Below are positions 1 to 8,036 of a stretch of DNA of 64,000 nucleotides, in pieces. This DNA is from P52-10 sp041397365 (GTDB lineage: Bacteria; Pseudomonadota; Alphaproteobacteria; Rhizobiales; Xanthobacteraceae). The notes under the pieces were generated by a model that had not been told where the DNA came from, made no database searches, and worked only from the letters and a program-made list of their open reading frames with translations. The DNA lies in assembly GCA_041397365.1 (NCBI GenBank), contig JAWKWT010000012.1:1-64000 (forward strand), given 5' to 3'. A program made the translations under genes and the position numbers. Each line of letters starts with the position of its first letter. Positions within the stretch are counted from its first letter, which is position 1.

Positions 1-573
1 GATCTGGTGGTCGTGCCGGGCGGCTTCTCCTATGGCGACTACCTGCGCTGCGGCGCGATCGCCGCCCGCGCGCCGGTGATGGACGCGGTGCGCGCGCATG
101 CGGCCAAGGGCGGGCTGGTGCTCGGCGTCTGCAACGGTTTTCAGATCCTGTGCGAGTCGGGGCTTCTGCCCGGCGTCCTGATGCGCAATTCGAAGCTGAA
201 GTTCATCTGCAAGGACGTGCATCTGCGCGTCGAGCGATCGGACTCGGCGTTCACGCGCGGCTACAATGCGGGGCAGGTGATCCGCGTGCCGGTGGCGCAT
301 GGCGAGGGCAATTACATCGCCGATGACGAGACGGTGAAGCGGATCGAGGCCGAGGGGCGGGTGCTTTATCGCTACTGCTCGCCGCAGGGCGAACTCGGCG
401 AGCCGTCGAACATCAACGGCACGACCAACTCCATCGCTGGCATCGTCAACGAGTCCGGCAATGTGCTCGGCATGATGCCGCACCCGGAAAACCACGTCGA
501 GGACATCATGGGCTGCACCGACGGCCGTGGCCTATTCGCCGGGCTGGTGGAGCATCTGAAGAACGCGGCGTAG
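1..573 (+). CDS. purQ: Phosphoribosylformylglycinamidine synthase, glutaminase subunit (5' end cut by window)
   Basis: This is the glutamine amidotransferase subunit of FGAM synthase. It releases ammonia from glutamine for PurL in the fourth step of de novo purine synthesis. The frame is open from base 1, so the N-terminus lies outside the window and about 190 residues remain. The class I glutaminase nucleophile elbow is visible as GVCNGFQ, and the His/Glu pair as HPENH near the C-terminus. The PGGFSYGDYLR oxyanion-strand motif is at the very start. Its partner purL is on the same strand 1.6 kb downstream, separated by three small genes. Family assignment is secure. Confidence 0.96.
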   Translation, partial: DLVVVPGGFSYGDYLRCGAIAARAPVMDAVRAHAAKGGLVLGVCNGFQILCESGLLPGVLMRNSKLKFICKDVHLRVERSDSAFTRGYNAGQVIRVPVAHGEGNYIADDETVKRIEAEGRVLYRYCSPQGELGEPSNINGTTNSIAGIVNESGNVLGMMPHPENHVEDIMGCTDGRGLFAGLVEHLKNAA

Positions 574-710
574 GCGGCTGCGTGCCGCCAACGGCTTGCC
601 GCATTCTCGTGGCCGATTTGCACGATCGCGTCGAAGCGGCTGCACGCTATCGATTACAAACGCGCCGCGCACAATCCAAAGGCTAGGACAAGTCAAGGTA
701 AGGACAAATC

Positions 711-1184
711 ATGGCCAAGAACACGATCTGCCTATGGTACGACAAGGACGCCGAGGCCGCGGCCCGCTTCTATGCCGAAACCTTCCCTGACAGCGCTGTC
801 GGTGTGATCCATCGCGCGCCCAGCGACTTTCCGTCCGGCAAGCAGGGAGACGTCCTGACGGTGGAGTTCACCGTCGCCGGCATCCCCTGTCTCGGCCTCA
901 ATGGCGGGCCCGCTTTCAAGCACAACGAGGCATTCTCGTTTCAGATCGCCACCGACGATCAGGAAGAAACCGACCGCTACTGGAACGCCATCGTCGGCAA
1001 TGGCGGGCAGGAGAGCGCCTGCGGCTGGTGCAAGGACAGATGGGGAATCTCCTGGCAGGTCACGCCGCGCGTGCTGACCGAGGCGATGGCCGCAGGTGGT
1101 GCGGAAGCCAAGCGCGCGTTCGAGGCGATGATGACGATGACGAAGATCGACGTCGCCGCGATCGAGGCCGCGCGCCGCGGCTGA
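711..1184 (+). CDS. VOC-family (PhnB-like) protein
   Basis: A 157-residue single-module protein of the vicinal oxygen chelate fold, of the subgroup often labelled PhnB-like or 3-demethylubiquinone-methyltransferase-like. The N-terminal LWYDKDAEAAARFYAETFPDS block, the central GIPCLGLNGGP strand and the GWCKDRWGISWQV motif are typical of the group. The enzymatic role of most members is unknown. The start is supported by AAGGA just upstream. It converges on the small gene at 1201-1467, leaving 16 bp. No operon partner is evident. The family is clear; the substrate is not. Confidence 0.85.
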   Translation: MAKNTICLWYDKDAEAAARFYAETFPDSAVGVIHRAPSDFPSGKQGDVLTVEFTVAGIPCLGLNGGPAFKHNEAFSFQIATDDQEETDRYWNAIVGNGGQESACGWCKDRWGISWQVTPRVLTEAMAAGGAEAKRAFEAMMTMTKIDVAAIEAARRG

Positions 1185-1200
1185 TCCTGTTGACGACGGT

Positions 1201-1467
1201 CTATTCCGGCTCGAGCAAGCAACCTTCCAGGTCGTATTCGTCAAAAACCATTTCCAGCACGCCGTAGGGCGGGCCATTGAACCAGCCCATTTGCTCCGCT
1301 TCCTGCCGCCCCATGATTCTTTCGGTGGTGACGCCATCGGAATGTGTGGCGATAGTCACTTCGTCGATACGAATAGCCACCACCACGCGCGAGCCGACAT
1401 CCGTGCAGCGGTAAAGATTTCCGGAGCACCAGAATTCCAGGCCGATATGAAATTCGGAAACGTCCAT
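1201..1467 (-). CDS. Hypothetical protein, 88 aa
   Basis: A small acidic cytoplasmic-looking protein that I do not recognise. It begins MDVSEFHIGLEFWCSG and ends in acidic residues, with no signal peptide or membrane segment. Its ATG has GGAAG about 10 bases upstream. The gene starts 18 bp after the stop of the thioesterase at 1486-1962 on the same strand, so the two are probably co-transcribed. Codon use matches the high-GC neighbours, which argues for a real gene rather than a chance frame. Confidence 0.6.
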   Translation of the reverse strand: MDVSEFHIGLEFWCSGNLYRCTDVGSRVVVAIRIDEVTIATHSDGVTTERIMGRQEAEQMGWFNGPPYGVLEMVFDEYDLEGCLLEPE

Positions 1468-1485
1468 TGCGTGCTTCCGCGCAAT

Positions 1486-1962
1486 TTATTCCGTCATCTT
1501 CCGCGGCGCGTTGATGCGCTTCACCGTGCCGGAGAAGGTGAGCACCGGCTTGCCCGCGTTGGTCAGCGTGCCGCGCAGGAACACGATCGAGCGACCGGCG
1601 CGCACCACCTCGCCGCGCCCCTCGATCAGGTCGCCCTCATAGGCCGCATCGACGAATTCCGAGGAGAAGGAGAGGGTGACGCCGCGCCCGTCCAGCAGCA
1701 CCGTGTTGCCGATCGCGAACAGGCAGTAATCGGCGAAGGCCATCAGGCAGCCGCCATGCACCGCGCCGCTGCCATTGATGTGCTTCTTCTCCAGGCGGAA
1801 CGCGCAGCGGACCTCGCCGTTTTCCTCGCGGTGCCAGAACGGGCCGTTATGGACCTCGAAATTGTCGCGGGTCCATGTCCACCAGCCGGCGAATTCGCCG
1901 GAGGTCGCCTGCACCGCGCCGTCATGGCGGGGAACGGCATTTGCGGGCACTGCGACGTTCAC
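1486..1962 (-). CDS. PaaI-family hotdog-fold thioesterase
   Basis: A 158-residue hotdog protein likely to hydrolyse acyl-CoA thioesters. The central HGGCLMAFADYCLFAIGN helix and the VTLSFSSEFVDAAYEGDLIEGRGEVVRAGRS block match PaaI/YdiI-like thioesterases, in which a phenylacetyl-CoA or long-chain acyl-CoA binds across the dimer. The frame stays open far upstream, but the start is placed at GTG 1962 because a strong GGAGG lies seven bases before it. The longer frame has no family similarity at its N-terminus. The 88-residue gene downstream is probably in the same operon. Confidence 0.85.
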   Translation of the reverse strand: MNVAVPANAVPRHDGAVQATSGEFAGWWTWTRDNFEVHNGPFWHREENGEVRCAFRLEKKHINGSGAVHGGCLMAFADYCLFAIGNTVLLDGRGVTLSFSSEFVDAAYEGDLIEGRGEVVRAGRSIVFLRGTLTNAGKPVLTFSGTVKRINAPRKMTE

Positions 1963-2137
1963 GCGACAAACCTCCGATTTCCAGCCGCCGGGGCGGCCCC
2001 GAGCCATGTCTTTAGGAAGCCAGGCTGCGAAGCGCAACCCGCCCATTTTCGGGTGTGATTTGAGCCGGTTGCGGGTTGCAGGTTGCGCCGCCTGCGTGCA
2101 GTAAGGACGCTGAATGTCCGCCCATCCCGCTTCATCT

Positions 2138-2151
2138 CCCCGCCGGCGGGG
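2138..2151. repeat. 14-bp perfect palindrome upstream of purL
   Basis: A perfect GC palindrome, CCCCGCCGGCGGGG, sits 26 bases before the purL start codon. It lies in a stretch resembling the dispersed GC-rich extragenic repeats of Bradyrhizobium-type genomes. It may be a remnant repeat or a structure in the purL leader. Confidence 0.5.
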
Positions 2152-2176
2152 CGAGGGCGCAGAGCAGCTTGCATCG

Positions 2177-4387
2177 ATGATCCCAAACGAGCCCGCCATC
2201 ACCCCCGATCTCGTCGCCGCGCACGGCCTGAAGCCGGACGAGTATCAGCGCATTCTCGACCTGATCGGCCGCGTGCCGAGCTTCACCAGCTCGGCATCTT
2301 CTCGGCGATGTGGAACGAGCATTGCTCGTACAAATCCTCGCGCGTGCATCTGCGGGGCTTGCCGACGAAAGCGCCGTGGGTGATCCAGGGGCCGGGCGAG
2401 AACGCCGGCGTGATCGACATCGGCGACGGGCTGGCGCGTGGTCTTCAAGATGGAGAGCCACAACCATCCGAGCTTCATCGAGCCGTATCAGGGCGCGACC
2501 ACCGGCGTCGGCGGCATCCTGCGCGACGTGTTCACGATGGGCGCGCGCCCGATCGCCTGCCTGAATGCGCTGAGCTTCGGCGATCCGAAGCATCCGCGGA
2601 CGCGGCATCTGGTGTCCGGCGTCGTCGCCGGCGTCGGCGGCTACGGCAATTCATTCGGCGTTCCGACGGTCGGCGGGCAGGTGCGGTTCCACACTCGCTA
2701 TGACGGCAACATCCTCGTCAATGCGATGGCGGTGGGACTTCGCGAAACCGACAAGATTTTTTACGCGGCGGCGTCCGGCGTGAACATGCCGATCGTCTAT
2801 CTCGGCTCGAAGACCGGGCGCGACGGCATTCACGGCGCGACCATGGCGTCGGCCGAGTTCGACGATTCGTCGGAGGAGAAGCGGCCGACCGTGCAGGTCG
2901 GCGACCCGTTCGCGGAAAAACTGCTGCTGGAAGCCTGTCTCGAAATCATGGCCAAGGATTGCGTCATCGCCATTCAGGACATGGGTGCGGCGGGCCTCAC
3001 CTGTTCGGCGGTGGAGATGGGCGCGAAGGGCGATCTCGGCGTCGATCTCGACCTCGACAAGGTGCCGACGCGCGAGACCGGCATGAGCGCCTATGAGATG
3101 ATGCTGTCGGAGAGCCAGGAGCGCATGCTCATGGTGCTGAAGCCGGAGAAGGAAAAAGAGGCCGAGGCGATCTTCCGCAAATGGGGTCTCGACTTCGCCA
3201 TTGTCGGCTACACGACGCCGAGCAAGCGCTTCGTCGTCAAGCATGGCGGCGACGTGATGGCCGATTTGCCGATCAAGGAGCTTGGCGACGAGGCGCCGGT
3301 CTACAATCGCCCGTTCAACGAGACGCCTGAACTGCCGATGCTGCGCGCGCATGACATTGCGGCGCCGATGTCGAATATCGATGCGCTTGAAAAAATTATC
3401 GGCGCGCCGGACATGTGCTCGCGGCGCTGGGTGTGGGAGCAATACGACCACGTCATTGGCGGCAACACGGTGCAGCGGCCGGGCGGCGACGCCGCCGTCG
3501 TGCGCGTGCTTGACGGGCCGAAGGGGCTCGCGCTCACCGCCGACGTGACGCCGCGCTATTGCGAGGCGAACCCGTTTGAAGGCGGCAAGCAGGCGGTGGC
3601 CGAAGCCTGGCGCAACATCACCGCGGTCGGTGGAAAGCCGCTGGCGCTGACCGACAATCTGAATTTCGGCAATCCCGAGCGGCCCGAGATCATGGGCCAG
3701 TTCGTCGGCTGCCTGCGCGGCATTTCCGAAGCCTGCACGGCGCTGGACTTCCCTGTCGTGTCCGGCAACGTCTCGCTCTACAACGAGACCAACGGCCGCG
3801 GCATCCTGCCGACGCCCACCATCGGCGGCGTCGGCCTGCTCGATGATTTCACCAAATCCGCGACGCTCGCTTTCAAGGCCGAAGGCGAAGCCATCCTGCT
3901 GATCGGCGAGACGCAGGGCTGGCTCGGCCAGTCGATCTGGCTGCGCGACGTCTGCGGCCGCGAGGAGGGCGCGCCGCCGCCGGTCGATCTCGTCGCCGAG
4001 AAGCGCAACGGCGACGTGGTGCGCGGCATGATCCATGCGGGCACTGCGACCGCCGTGCATGACCTTTCGGACGGCGGCCTGCTGGTCGCGCTCGCGGAAA
4101 TGGCGATGGCCGGCGATCTTGGCGCGACGCTGGATGCCGTGCCCGCGGCGCTGGTGCCGCATGCGTGGTGGTTCGGCGAGGATCAGGCGCGCTATGTCGT
4201 CACGGTGCCGGACAGCGAATTGCTCGGCGTGCTGACCAAGCTGAAGACGGTGGATGTCCCGGTGACGCAGATCGGCAAGACCGGCGGCCGCTCTCTCGTC
4301 ATCGAGGGCGAGGGCGAGATCGCCGTCGCCAAGCTCCGCCACGCTTTCGAGCACTGGCTGCCCGCTTACATGGGGGGACAGGGCTGA
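2177..4387 (+). CDS. purL: Phosphoribosylformylglycinamidine synthase, synthetase subunit (two compensating indels)
   Basis: This is the ATP-dependent subunit that converts FGAR to FGAM with ammonia from PurQ. The total length of 2211 nt equals 736 codons, the normal size for the stand-alone small PurL. The N-terminus (MIPNEPAITPDLVAAHGLKP) is in one frame. The segment GIFSAMWNEHCSYKSSR is in the next frame, and KMESHNHPSFIEPYQG returns to the first. The pattern needs one missing G near 2287/2288 and one extra base near 2434-2437. In between, the family sequence is perfectly kept, so a sequencing error is likelier than a pseudogene. Start chosen at the ATG matching family N-termini. Confidence 0.93.
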
Positions 4388-4401
4388 CGCGCTCGACCGC
4401 C

Positions 4402-4421
4402 ATTCCCGCTTTCGCGGGGAT
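4402..4421. repeat. Extragenic hairpin (ATTCCCGC/GCGGGGAT)
   Basis: An 8-bp stem with one G-T pair and a TTTC loop lies 14 bases after the purL stop. The same stem family (CGTCATNCCCGCGAAAGCGGG) occurs as a pair at 16802-16892. It is a REP-like element common in alphaproteobacteria and may also stabilise the purL 3' end. Confidence 0.65.
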
Positions 4422-4434
4422 GACAACGGCGAAC

Positions 4435-4800
4435 TTACGCCGACAACTCCTCGATGCAGTCGACCTTGTTCGGATAAAAGGCGAGATACTCCTTGATCGC
4501 ATTCATCGCCGGAAACGGTGTCTCGTAACTCCAGACGGCGTTCTCGATGGTCTTGCCGTCGATCTCGATGCTGTAATAGCTGGCGTCGCCCTTGTAAGGG
4601 CAATGCGTCGTGTGCGCGGTGCGCGTCAGCCGCGTCATGTCGACGTCCTCGCGCGGGACATAATTCACGACCGGATAGGACGCCTCTTTCAGCGCCAGGG
4701 CCGAGGTCGAATTGGCGATCACCTTGTCGCCGATGATGACGCGCACGCGGCGCGGATTCGGCGTGATGGCGATCGGATGATCGGGGCCGGGAATTTTCAT
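4435..4800 (-). CDS. DUF427 domain-containing protein
   Basis: A 121-residue protein covering a single DUF427 domain. Recognisable blocks are RRVRVIIGDKVIANS, the Y-[FV]PREDVDM strand, the THCPYKGDASYYSI motif and the C-terminal AFYPNKVDCIEE. The family folds as a compact beta structure of unknown biochemical role. The start ATG is followed by the family-typical KIPGPDHPI. It is divergent from bolA, and the 66-bp gap holds a TATATA-type -10 candidate near 4833. It converges on purL with only the extragenic hairpin between them. Confidence 0.88.
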   Translation of the reverse strand: MKIPGPDHPIAITPNPRRVRVIIGDKVIANSTSALALKEASYPVVNYVPREDVDMTRLTRTAHTTHCPYKGDASYYSIEIDGKTIENAVWSYETPFPAMNAIKEYLAFYPNKVDCIEELSA

Positions 4801-4866
4801 GGTGCCTCCTGTCTTCCTCGCCCTATATAGTGGGGCCGAGACGGCGACGACAGGAGCTTAGAACCG

Positions 4867-5103
4867 ATGCCGATGGATGCCCGGACTATCGAAACCATGA
4901 TCAAGGCGGCGATCCCGGACGCGGAAGTGGAAATCCGCGACCTTGCCGGCGATGGCGACCACTATGCCGCGAGCGTGATTTCCGAAACGTTCCGCGGCAA
5001 ATCCCGCGTGCAGCAGCACCAGATCGTCTATCAGGCGCTGAAAGGCCAGATGGGCGGCGACCTGCACGCGCTGGCGTTGCAGACCGGCGTGCCCGAGAAA
5101 TAG
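4867..5103 (+). CDS. bolA: BolA-family protein
   Basis: A 78-residue BolA/IbaG-type protein. It partners the CGFS monothiol glutaredoxin in iron-sulfur cluster trafficking. The family features are the AEVEIRDLAGDGDHYAASVIS strands and the QHQIVYQALKGQMGGDLHALAL helix, with the conserved His used as cluster ligand. AGGAG lies ten bases before the ATG. In related genomes bolA is normally followed directly by grxD. Here grxD is 2.6 kb further on, with egtD and egtB on the other strand between them. Confidence 0.93.
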   Translation: MPMDARTIETMIKAAIPDAEVEIRDLAGDGDHYAASVISETFRGKSRVQQHQIVYQALKGQMGGDLHALALQTGVPEK

Positions 5104-5120
5104 CTGCCCTTATATTATTT

Positions 5121-5167
5121 GAGCATGATCTGATCCGAAAACCCGTTCCCACTTCGGGATCATGCTC
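5121..5167. repeat. GAGCATGATC palindromic element, copy 1
   Basis: Ten-base perfect inverted arms (GAGCATGATC at 5121-5130, GATCATGCTC at 5158-5167) enclose a degenerate GAAAAC..GTTCCCAC centre. The right arm overlaps the last codons of egtD and supplies its TGA stop. See the other copies at 12999, 39118, 59567 and 63102. Confidence 0.85.
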
Positions 5168-6122
5168 TCAGCGCGTGGACCGAAAACATCCCGTCCTTGT
5201 CGGTCCACGAGGTTTCCAGCTTCCAGCCGGAACGCTCGGCGAGCGCGCGCAGCCGCGCCACGCTGTATTTGTAGCTGTTCTCGGTATGGATGCTTTCGTT
5301 CGCGGCGAAGCCGATCGTCCGCCCGCCGAGGTGAACCTTCTGCGGCTTGTCGCTGACCAGATGCATCTCGATGCGGTGCGCGTCGCGATTGTAGATCGCG
5401 TCGTGATGGAATGCCGCCAGGTCGAAATCCGCGCCAAGCTCCAGATTCATGCGCGCGAGCAAGTTCATGTTGAATTTCGCGGTCACGCCGGCCGCATCAT
5501 TATAGGCGGCGTGCAGCACATCCTCGTCCTTCTCCAGATCGACCCCGAGGATCATCAGTGCGCCTGACCCAAGGATCTGTGCCGCACGTGCAAGAAATCG
5601 TGCGGCGTCGTCGGGATCGAAATTGCCGAGGGTAGAGCCCGGAAAGAAGCCGACCTTCGGCATCGCCCGCACGGCTTCGGGAAGCTCGAACGCTTGCGTG
5701 AAATCCGCGACGACGGGATAAACGCCGAGTCCCGGAAAGTCGTCCCGCAGCGCTGCCGCCTGGCGTTTCAGAAAATCGCCGGAAATATCGACCGGCACAT
5801 AGGCCGCAAACGACGCATGCTCCAGCAGCAGGCGCACCTTCGTCGTCGCGCCCGCGCCGAATTCGACCAGCGCCGCGCCTTTCGGAACGAGCGCCGCGAT
5901 CTCAGCCCCGCGATCGCGCAGGATGCCGAGTTCGGTGCGTGTGGGGTAGTATTCCGGCAGCCGCGTGATCTGTTCGAAAAGGTCCGAGCCCGCGGCGTCG
6001 TAAAAATATTTCGGCGACAGGATTTTTGGCGTCTGCGTCAGCCCCGCCAGCGCGTCGCGCGCGAACGCGGAGGAGGACGCGGAAACCTGTGAGGTGCGCG
6101 ACGGCTTGAAATGGATCGTCAT
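5160..6122 (-). CDS. egtD: L-histidine N-alpha-methyltransferase
   Basis: A 320-residue SAM-dependent enzyme that trimethylates histidine to hercynine, the first step of ergothioneine synthesis. The N-terminal LSPKYFYDAAGSDLFEQITRLPEYYPTRTE block, the SAM loop VEFGAGATTKVRLLL, FFPGSTLGNFDPDDA and the C-terminal RIEMHLVS and TENSYKYS segments are all present. The start is the ATG at 6122, 41 bp after the egtB stop, so egtB-egtD is an operon. The TGA stop is contributed by the adjacent palindromic element. The protein is cytosolic. Confidence 0.93.
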   Translation of the reverse strand: MTIHFKPSRTSQVSASSSAFARDALAGLTQTPKILSPKYFYDAAGSDLFEQITRLPEYYPTRTELGILRDRGAEIAALVPKGAALVEFGAGATTKVRLLLEHASFAAYVPVDISGDFLKRQAAALRDDFPGLGVYPVVADFTQAFELPEAVRAMPKVGFFPGSTLGNFDPDDAARFLARAAQILGSGALMILGVDLEKDEDVLHAAYNDAAGVTAKFNMNLLARMNLELGADFDLAAFHHDAIYNRDAHRIEMHLVSDKPQKVHLGGRTIGFAANESIHTENSYKYSVARLRALAERSGWKLETSWTDKDGMFSVHALRA

Positions 6123-6163
6123 GGCGATATCCCGGAAAAAGCAGGTTTTGTCCGCGCGATGAT

Positions 6164-7387
6164 CTAGCCGGCATACTCCGCGAGGCGCAGCCCCGTGAAT
6201 TGCCAGCGATGATGCGGATAGAAGAAGTTGCGATAGGTGAGGCGGCTGTGGCCTTGCGGCGTCGCCAGCGACGAGCCGCGCAGCACGAGCTGGTTGACCA
6301 TGAACTTGCCGTTGTATTCGCCGAGCGCGCCATCGACGGCACGATAGCCCGGATAGGGCGAATAGGCGCTGCGGGTCCATTGCCAGACGACGCCGAAGGC
6401 GTCGTTGAGTTGTCCCGCGCGCGCGGCGACTTCCCATTCCATCTCGGTCGGCAGATGCTTGCCGCTCCAGCGCGCGAACGCGTCGGCTTCGTAATAGCTG
6501 ACGTGGCAGACAGGTCCGTCGAGGTCGAGCTTGTTCAAGCCGCCGAGCGTCATGACGTGCCACTCGCCGTCGATATTGCGCCAGTGTTCGGGCGCATTCC
6601 ATTCCTCGGACGTGGCCTTCGCGAACCCGTCCATCAGCCACAGCGTCGCGGTCGTGTAGCCGCCGTCGTCCATGAAGGCGAGCCATTCGCGGTTGGTGAC
6701 GAGATCGCGCGCGAGCCGTACCGGGCCGACCAGCGCGCGATGCGCCGGCCGCTCATTGTCGAAGCAATAGCTGTCGTCGTGATGTCCGATGCTGTGAATG
6801 CCTTCCGCCAGATCGACCGAGCCGCCCGAGCACGTCGTCTTCGGCCAGCGCCACGCCGGATCGTAGGCCGGCGACAGCGGATTGCGCGAGAAGGCGTGAA
6901 GGATATCGGTCAGCATCAGTTCCTGATGCTGCTGCTCGTGATTGGTGCCGATCTCGATCAGCGGCGCGAGCGTCGCCACCAGCGCGTGGTCGCCCGAGAG
7001 CAGCGCTGCTTCCATCGCCGCATCGACATGGGCGCGATAGGCGGTGACGTCATCGGCGGACGGGCGTGTCACCACGCCGCGATGGCCGCGCGCATAGCGC
7101 GGTCCGGCCGAGACGTAATAGGAGTTGAACAGAAAGGCGAAGTCCGGATGAAACGGCGTGTAGCCCTTCACATGCGGGACCAACAGAAACTGCTCGAAGA
7201 ACCAGGTCGTGTGCGCGCGGTGCCATTTCGCGGGGCTGGCATCCGGCATCGACTGGACGAGCTGGTCCTCCGCCGAAAGGAACGCGGCGCGCCGCTCAGT
7301 TTCGTCGCGAACGGCCCGGTAGCTCGCATGCAAGCGGGTCGCCAAGGTGCTCTGGATGTCGTTTTTCGCGGTTGCTGCTGTCGTCAC
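6164..7387 (-). CDS. egtB: Ergothioneine biosynthesis sulfoxide synthase
   Basis: A 407-residue iron enzyme that joins hercynine to a cysteine-containing thiol with O2. An N-terminal DinB-like helical domain carries the iron ligands: a histidine in WHRAHTTW (His59) and the HEQQHQE motif (His150, His154). A C-terminal formylglycine-generating-enzyme fold follows, with WEVAARAG, VWQWT and RGSSLATP motifs. The start is a GTG preceded by AGGA. With egtD it forms the minimal pathway; no egtA, egtC or egtE is nearby. That suggests either direct use of cysteine or lyase steps encoded elsewhere, which is inference. Confidence 0.93.
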   Translation of the reverse strand: MTTAATAKNDIQSTLATRLHASYRAVRDETERRAAFLSAEDQLVQSMPDASPAKWHRAHTTWFFEQFLLVPHVKGYTPFHPDFAFLFNSYYVSAGPRYARGHRGVVTRPSADDVTAYRAHVDAAMEAALLSGDHALVATLAPLIEIGTNHEQQHQELMLTDILHAFSRNPLSPAYDPAWRWPKTTCSGGSVDLAEGIHSIGHHDDSYCFDNERPAHRALVGPVRLARDLVTNREWLAFMDDGGYTTATLWLMDGFAKATSEEWNAPEHWRNIDGEWHVMTLGGLNKLDLDGPVCHVSYYEADAFARWSGKHLPTEMEWEVAARAGQLNDAFGVVWQWTRSAYSPYPGYRAVDGALGEYNGKFMVNQLVLRGSSLATPQGHSRLTYRNFFYPHHRWQFTGLRLAEYAG

Positions 7388-7676
7388 GCCAAATCCTGCA
7401 TTTGAGAAACAACGTTAGTCCGAAAGATGCGTTCCGAAGAACGGTTGATTTAGGACGCTAACGGTCCAAAATCCTTCAGCCACCGTTCCGGATGTCGCGA
7501 TAGAACCGCAAGAAAGGGCGGGGCCGAGCGATTTCAGGAAGTGAATCCGCTCTCCAAAGCTTGAATTTCGTACGGGACCTCGGGACTGTTTCGCGCTAAG
7601 ATGAGGCCTATATGGTTATCGTGACATAAATTGTCAGCATCATGCGAGGCCCGGCCGGGCGCAGAAGGACGAGATC

Positions 7677-8012
7677 ATGAGCATCGAGCAATTCATCGAC
7701 AACGAAGTGAAGTCCAACGACGTGGTGCTGTTCATGAAGGGCACCCCGCAATTCCCGCAATGCGGGTTCTCCGGTCAGGTGGTGCAGATCCTCGATCACG
7801 TCGGCGTGTCGTACAAGGGTCTGAACGTGCTGGACTCGGACGAACTCCGCAACGGCATCAAGACCTATTCGAACTGGCCAACCATTCCCCAGCTCTATGT
7901 AAAGGGCGAATTTGTTGGCGGCTGCGATATTGTCCGCGAGATGTTCCAGGCCAGCGAGTTGCAACAATTGTTCGCGGACAAGGGCATTCCGACCCGCCAG
8001 GCCGCCGAATAA
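7677..8012 (+). CDS. grxD: Monothiol glutaredoxin, Grx4 family
   Basis: A 111-residue CGFS-type glutaredoxin that carries [2Fe-2S] clusters with glutathione and works with BolA. The active-site CGFS starts at Cys29. KGTPQFPQCGFS, the WPTIPQLYVKGEFVGGCDI motif and the C-terminal helix are all canonical. AAGGA lies nine bases upstream of the ATG. The 289-bp region between egtB and grxD is a divergent promoter region with no other gene visible. The hydrolase gene follows 24 bp later and may be co-transcribed. Confidence 0.96.
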   Translation: MSIEQFIDNEVKSNDVVLFMKGTPQFPQCGFSGQVVQILDHVGVSYKGLNVLDSDELRNGIKTYSNWPTIPQLYVKGEFVGGCDIVREMFQASELQQLFADKGIPTRQAAE

Positions 8013-8036
8013 TCTTTTCACGCGGCGAGCCGCGTC

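Noticed and set aside
2177..4387. purL as a pseudogene
   Set aside because: The two frame changes compensate, total length is normal, the sequence between them is fully conserved, and the gene is essential for purine synthesis in the absence of another copy.
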